Shown in pieces: positions 62,001 to 64,000 of a stretch of 64,000 bases of DNA. The notes beneath the pieces were generated by a model, which was not told the origin of the DNA, did no database searches, and was given only the letters and a program-made list of their open reading frames with translations. The stretch is taken from the NCBI GenBank assembly GCA_027943335.1, contig BSBK01005138.1, positions 62,001 to 126,000 on the forward strand. Reading direction: 5' to 3'. Position numbers and translations under genes: made by a program. This DNA comes from Chamaecyparis obtusa (lineage: Eukaryota; Streptophyta; Pinopsida; Cupressales; Cupressaceae). The stretch's first letter is position 1. Every line of letters starts with the position of its first letter.

Positions 62001-63078
62001 TGGTGAATTGGAAGAAGAAGTCTACATTGAGCAGCCTGAAGGTTTTCCTTTGACTCAAGAAGGAGATATGGTATGTAAACTAAAGAAAGCTTTATATGGA
62101 CTAAAGCAAGCACCTAGAACTTGGTATGCTAGATTGGATAAGTATTTGTTGAAATTGGGATTTACTAAAGGAACAACAGATAGTAATTTGTACACAAAAT
62201 AAATTGAAAATGAAATGTTAGTTATAGTTATTTTTGTTGATGACATTATCTTTGGAGGAGAAGATGAACCTAGTGACAAATTTGCTGATGAAATGAAGAC
62301 TGAAAAGATTTGGAATGGAGAACTATAAACTAGTTGGAACACCTATGGTTATAGGACACAAACTATCAAGCAAAGATGAAACACCAACAGTTGAGCAGAA
62401 GAAATATAGATCCATGATTGGAGGATTGCAGTACTTAACACACACTAGACCGAATATACAACATTCAGTTGGAATGGTAGCAAGATTTCAAGCTGAACCT
62501 AGAGAATCACATTATGCAGTAGTAAAGAGGATATTGAGATATTTAAGAGGCACAATGGACTATGGATTGTGGTATGAAAAATCTGATGATTTCACCCTAT
62601 GTGCATATACAGATGCTGATTGGGGAGGTAGTGTTGATGATAAGAAAAGCACCAATGGTGGAGCCTTTTTTCTTGGAGGAAGATTGGTCTCCTGGTTGAG
62701 CAAGAAGCAGAATTGTATTTCACAGAGTACAACAAAAGTAGAATATGTAGCAGCAACAAACAATTGTAACCAGATAATTTGGATGAAGCAGATGTTGAAG
62801 GACATTGGAATTAAGTTTTTTGAGCCTATTGTCATACATTGTGACAACACCAGCACAGTTAGTATGTCTAAGAATCCTGTATTGCATTCTAAAACTAAAC
62901 ATATAAAGATCAAATATCATGTTGAAAGAGAGAAAGTTGTTGAGAAAGAAGTCAGACTGGAGTACATAAGCACAAAGGAACAAATAGCAGACATATTTAC
63001 AAAGCCTTTGCCTAAGGATACATTTGAGTATCTGAGAGGTATGCTTGGGGTTATGCCCCAGCCTACTTTTGAGTAATG
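59047..63078 (+). pseudogene. Copia gag-pol polyprotein
   Basis: Start chosen at 59047 (MANSKKESPKFDGVNFDSWK), 56 bp after the LTR. Gag ends with a CCHC knuckle (59842-59883, CWTCQEYGHFASKC). Protease: WIIDSGCSHHMTG at 60106-60144. Integrase: WHRRLCHI and CKEC (zinc site), VHTDLS, then LRSNRGGEF, where the second catalytic Asp is replaced by Asn, and [44 protein letters not shown] and FVDD (62232). RNase H: YTDADWGGS, KVEYVAATN, HCDN, ADIFTKPLP. Frame 1 has six stops (59323, 59635, 60481, 60616, 60937, 62200) and no shift until about 62295. There a deletion removes the C-terminal part of RT and moves the rest to frame 2. The element is not functional on its own. Confidence 0.92.
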
Positions 63079-63450
63079 ATGTAGTTGATTGCATCCGTCC
63101 AGTGGTATATGAGCCTTGTCTTTTTCTAGATTGGATGTTGGTACTTCCTCTATGGGGGAGTATGTGTATCTGAGCTGAGTCATGAGGACTCTTGTGAATA
63201 TATTTTCTGAGACAGTGTCTTTTGACATTGAATTGTTGTTGACATAGTGATGAAATTTTTGTCATTGATGTCAATGGGGGAGAAGTATACATGAAAAAAA
63301 ATATAGACCATCTGTTGGAGAGAACTTAATAGGATAACAAAGCAAGATTTGATTGATGAAGAAGATTTGAAGAACTTTCAGAGTATCAGTGCAGCAGTAT
63401 TGGATTTTTGGAACATTGGATTTTTTTCATCTATGCTGCCATCAATGCCA
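63079..63450 (+). other. Copia 3' untranslated region
   Basis: Follows the RNase H stop and has no plus-strand open frame of note and no envelope-like frame. Confidence 0.6.
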
Positions 63451-63460
63451 ATGGGGGAGA
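63451..63460 (+). promoter_or_regulatory. Copia polypurine tract
   Basis: ATGGGGGAGA lies one base before the 3' LTR; it primes plus-strand DNA synthesis. Confidence 0.8.
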
Positions 63461-63461
63461 T

Positions 63462-64000
63462 TGTTAGGAATGAATGCTGGATGTTGGTAGTCATTCTATA
63501 GCAGTTGCTGTTGCATTCATGACTATGATTGTCATTGATGTCAACACAATGATCTTCTAAAGACTAGCAGAGAAGCAGACAGTGTTTTGATTAGCACACG
63601 TGGGATATTGCAGTTGGAGCTATGTGATGTTGAGGTTATACTCTTTCATATGTTATTTGTCTATGGTTAAGAGCGCAGATAGTAATTCATTTATTCATGA
63701 AAGTTATGAGCATTTTGGTAAAAGCAGTATTCAGACAATGTTCCTGAGTAGCGGTTTGTGGAAATCAGATGATATCTCCTAATCAGGATCAAATATGGTT
63801 TTGCGCAGTTAAAGGGAAGTTTGAGACACATTGATGGTGACTTGATTCATAGTGCAAACTTTGAGGTCGCACGAGTGAAGAGATATTGCATTTGGAAGCC
63901 GACAGTTTTGTGTAATTCTGATGTAGCGTATGGAAACTTTTATTTTGTAATTATGTGCCGACTCATTTGTAATTATTTGAGTGTGGTATAAAAGAAGGAA
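63462..64000 (+). repeat. Copia 3' LTR (partial)
   Basis: The first 539 bp of the LTR, cut by the window end. It differs from the 5' LTR almost only by C/T and G/A exchanges. Confidence 0.93.

Larger units (their letters stand above)
57860..64000 (+). mobile_element. Ty1/copia LTR retrotransposon, cut by the window end
   Basis: 5' LTR 57860-58990, PBS 58993, one gag-pol frame from 59047, polypurine tract at 63451 and 3' LTR from 63462, truncated at 64000 after 539 bp. It is inserted in the CACTA element; the left target sequence is ACAGT (57855-57859), and the right one lies outside the window. Domain order is gag-protease-integrase-RT-RNase H, which defines Ty1/copia. About 35 differences over 539 bp between the LTRs (near 93% identity by eye) make it the youngest large element here. 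Confidence 0.93.

Noticed and set aside
1..64000. Organelle DNA insertion or conserved host gene
   Set aside because: No chloroplast or mitochondrial genes, rRNA, or known nuclear gene exons were recognised on either strand.

Overview
The window is a plant nuclear, transposon-filled stretch with no recognisable host gene. The diagnosis rests on plant-type L1 LINEs (DUF4283 ORF1, zf-RVT and RNase H after the reverse transcriptase), a CACTA/En-Spm tnp2 gene with GT-AG introns, a Ty1/copia element primed at the usual TGGTATCAGAG site, and Ty3/gypsy gag-protease elements. High A+T, old and badly decayed insertions and deep nesting suggest a large seed-plant genome. A gymnosperm is my guess, not something the sequence proves.

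Layout. 1-2760: 3' part of a plus-strand LINE (LINE-1). About 3000-10100: a near full-length minus-strand LINE (LINE-2; ORF1, endonuclease, RT, zf-RVT, RNase H). 10930-12570: a 5'-truncated minus-strand LINE (LINE-3). 12624-13549: a 926-bp element with terminal inverted repeats. 14051-14945: a 219-bp tandem duplication interrupted by a retroposed fragment with a 17-bp target duplication. 16120-16656: an unrecognised pseudogene. 18860-24155: degenerate tandem repeats, two tRNA-like SINE candidates, a field of small palindromic units and an LTR end. 25340-26040: decayed Ty3/gypsy RT.

26150-43880 is one plus-strand LINE (LINE-4) split twice by two related minus-strand LTR elements, A (26358-33746) and B (35006-42673). 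Both carry gag and a protease-like domain but no RT or integrase, so they look non-autonomous (TR-GAG-like). 44050-46040 is the 5' part of another LINE (LINE-5). 46041-51668 holds little beyond a decayed minus-strand gag. 51669-57859 is a CACTA transposase gene in which one segment of about 1.14 kb is present four times in tandem; one copy contains a long AT palindrome. A copia element (57860 to beyond 64000) is inserted in its 3' part.

The most unusual signals are: (i) a conserved reading frame downstream of RNase H shared by three LINE copies; (ii) the fourfold amplification inside tnp2 with its cruciform-forming AT tract; (iii) the paired gag-protease elements, which share an extra C-terminal acidic domain and inserted into the same LINE. 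All coding regions carry stops or frameshifts, and I found no intact element. All alignments were made by eye.
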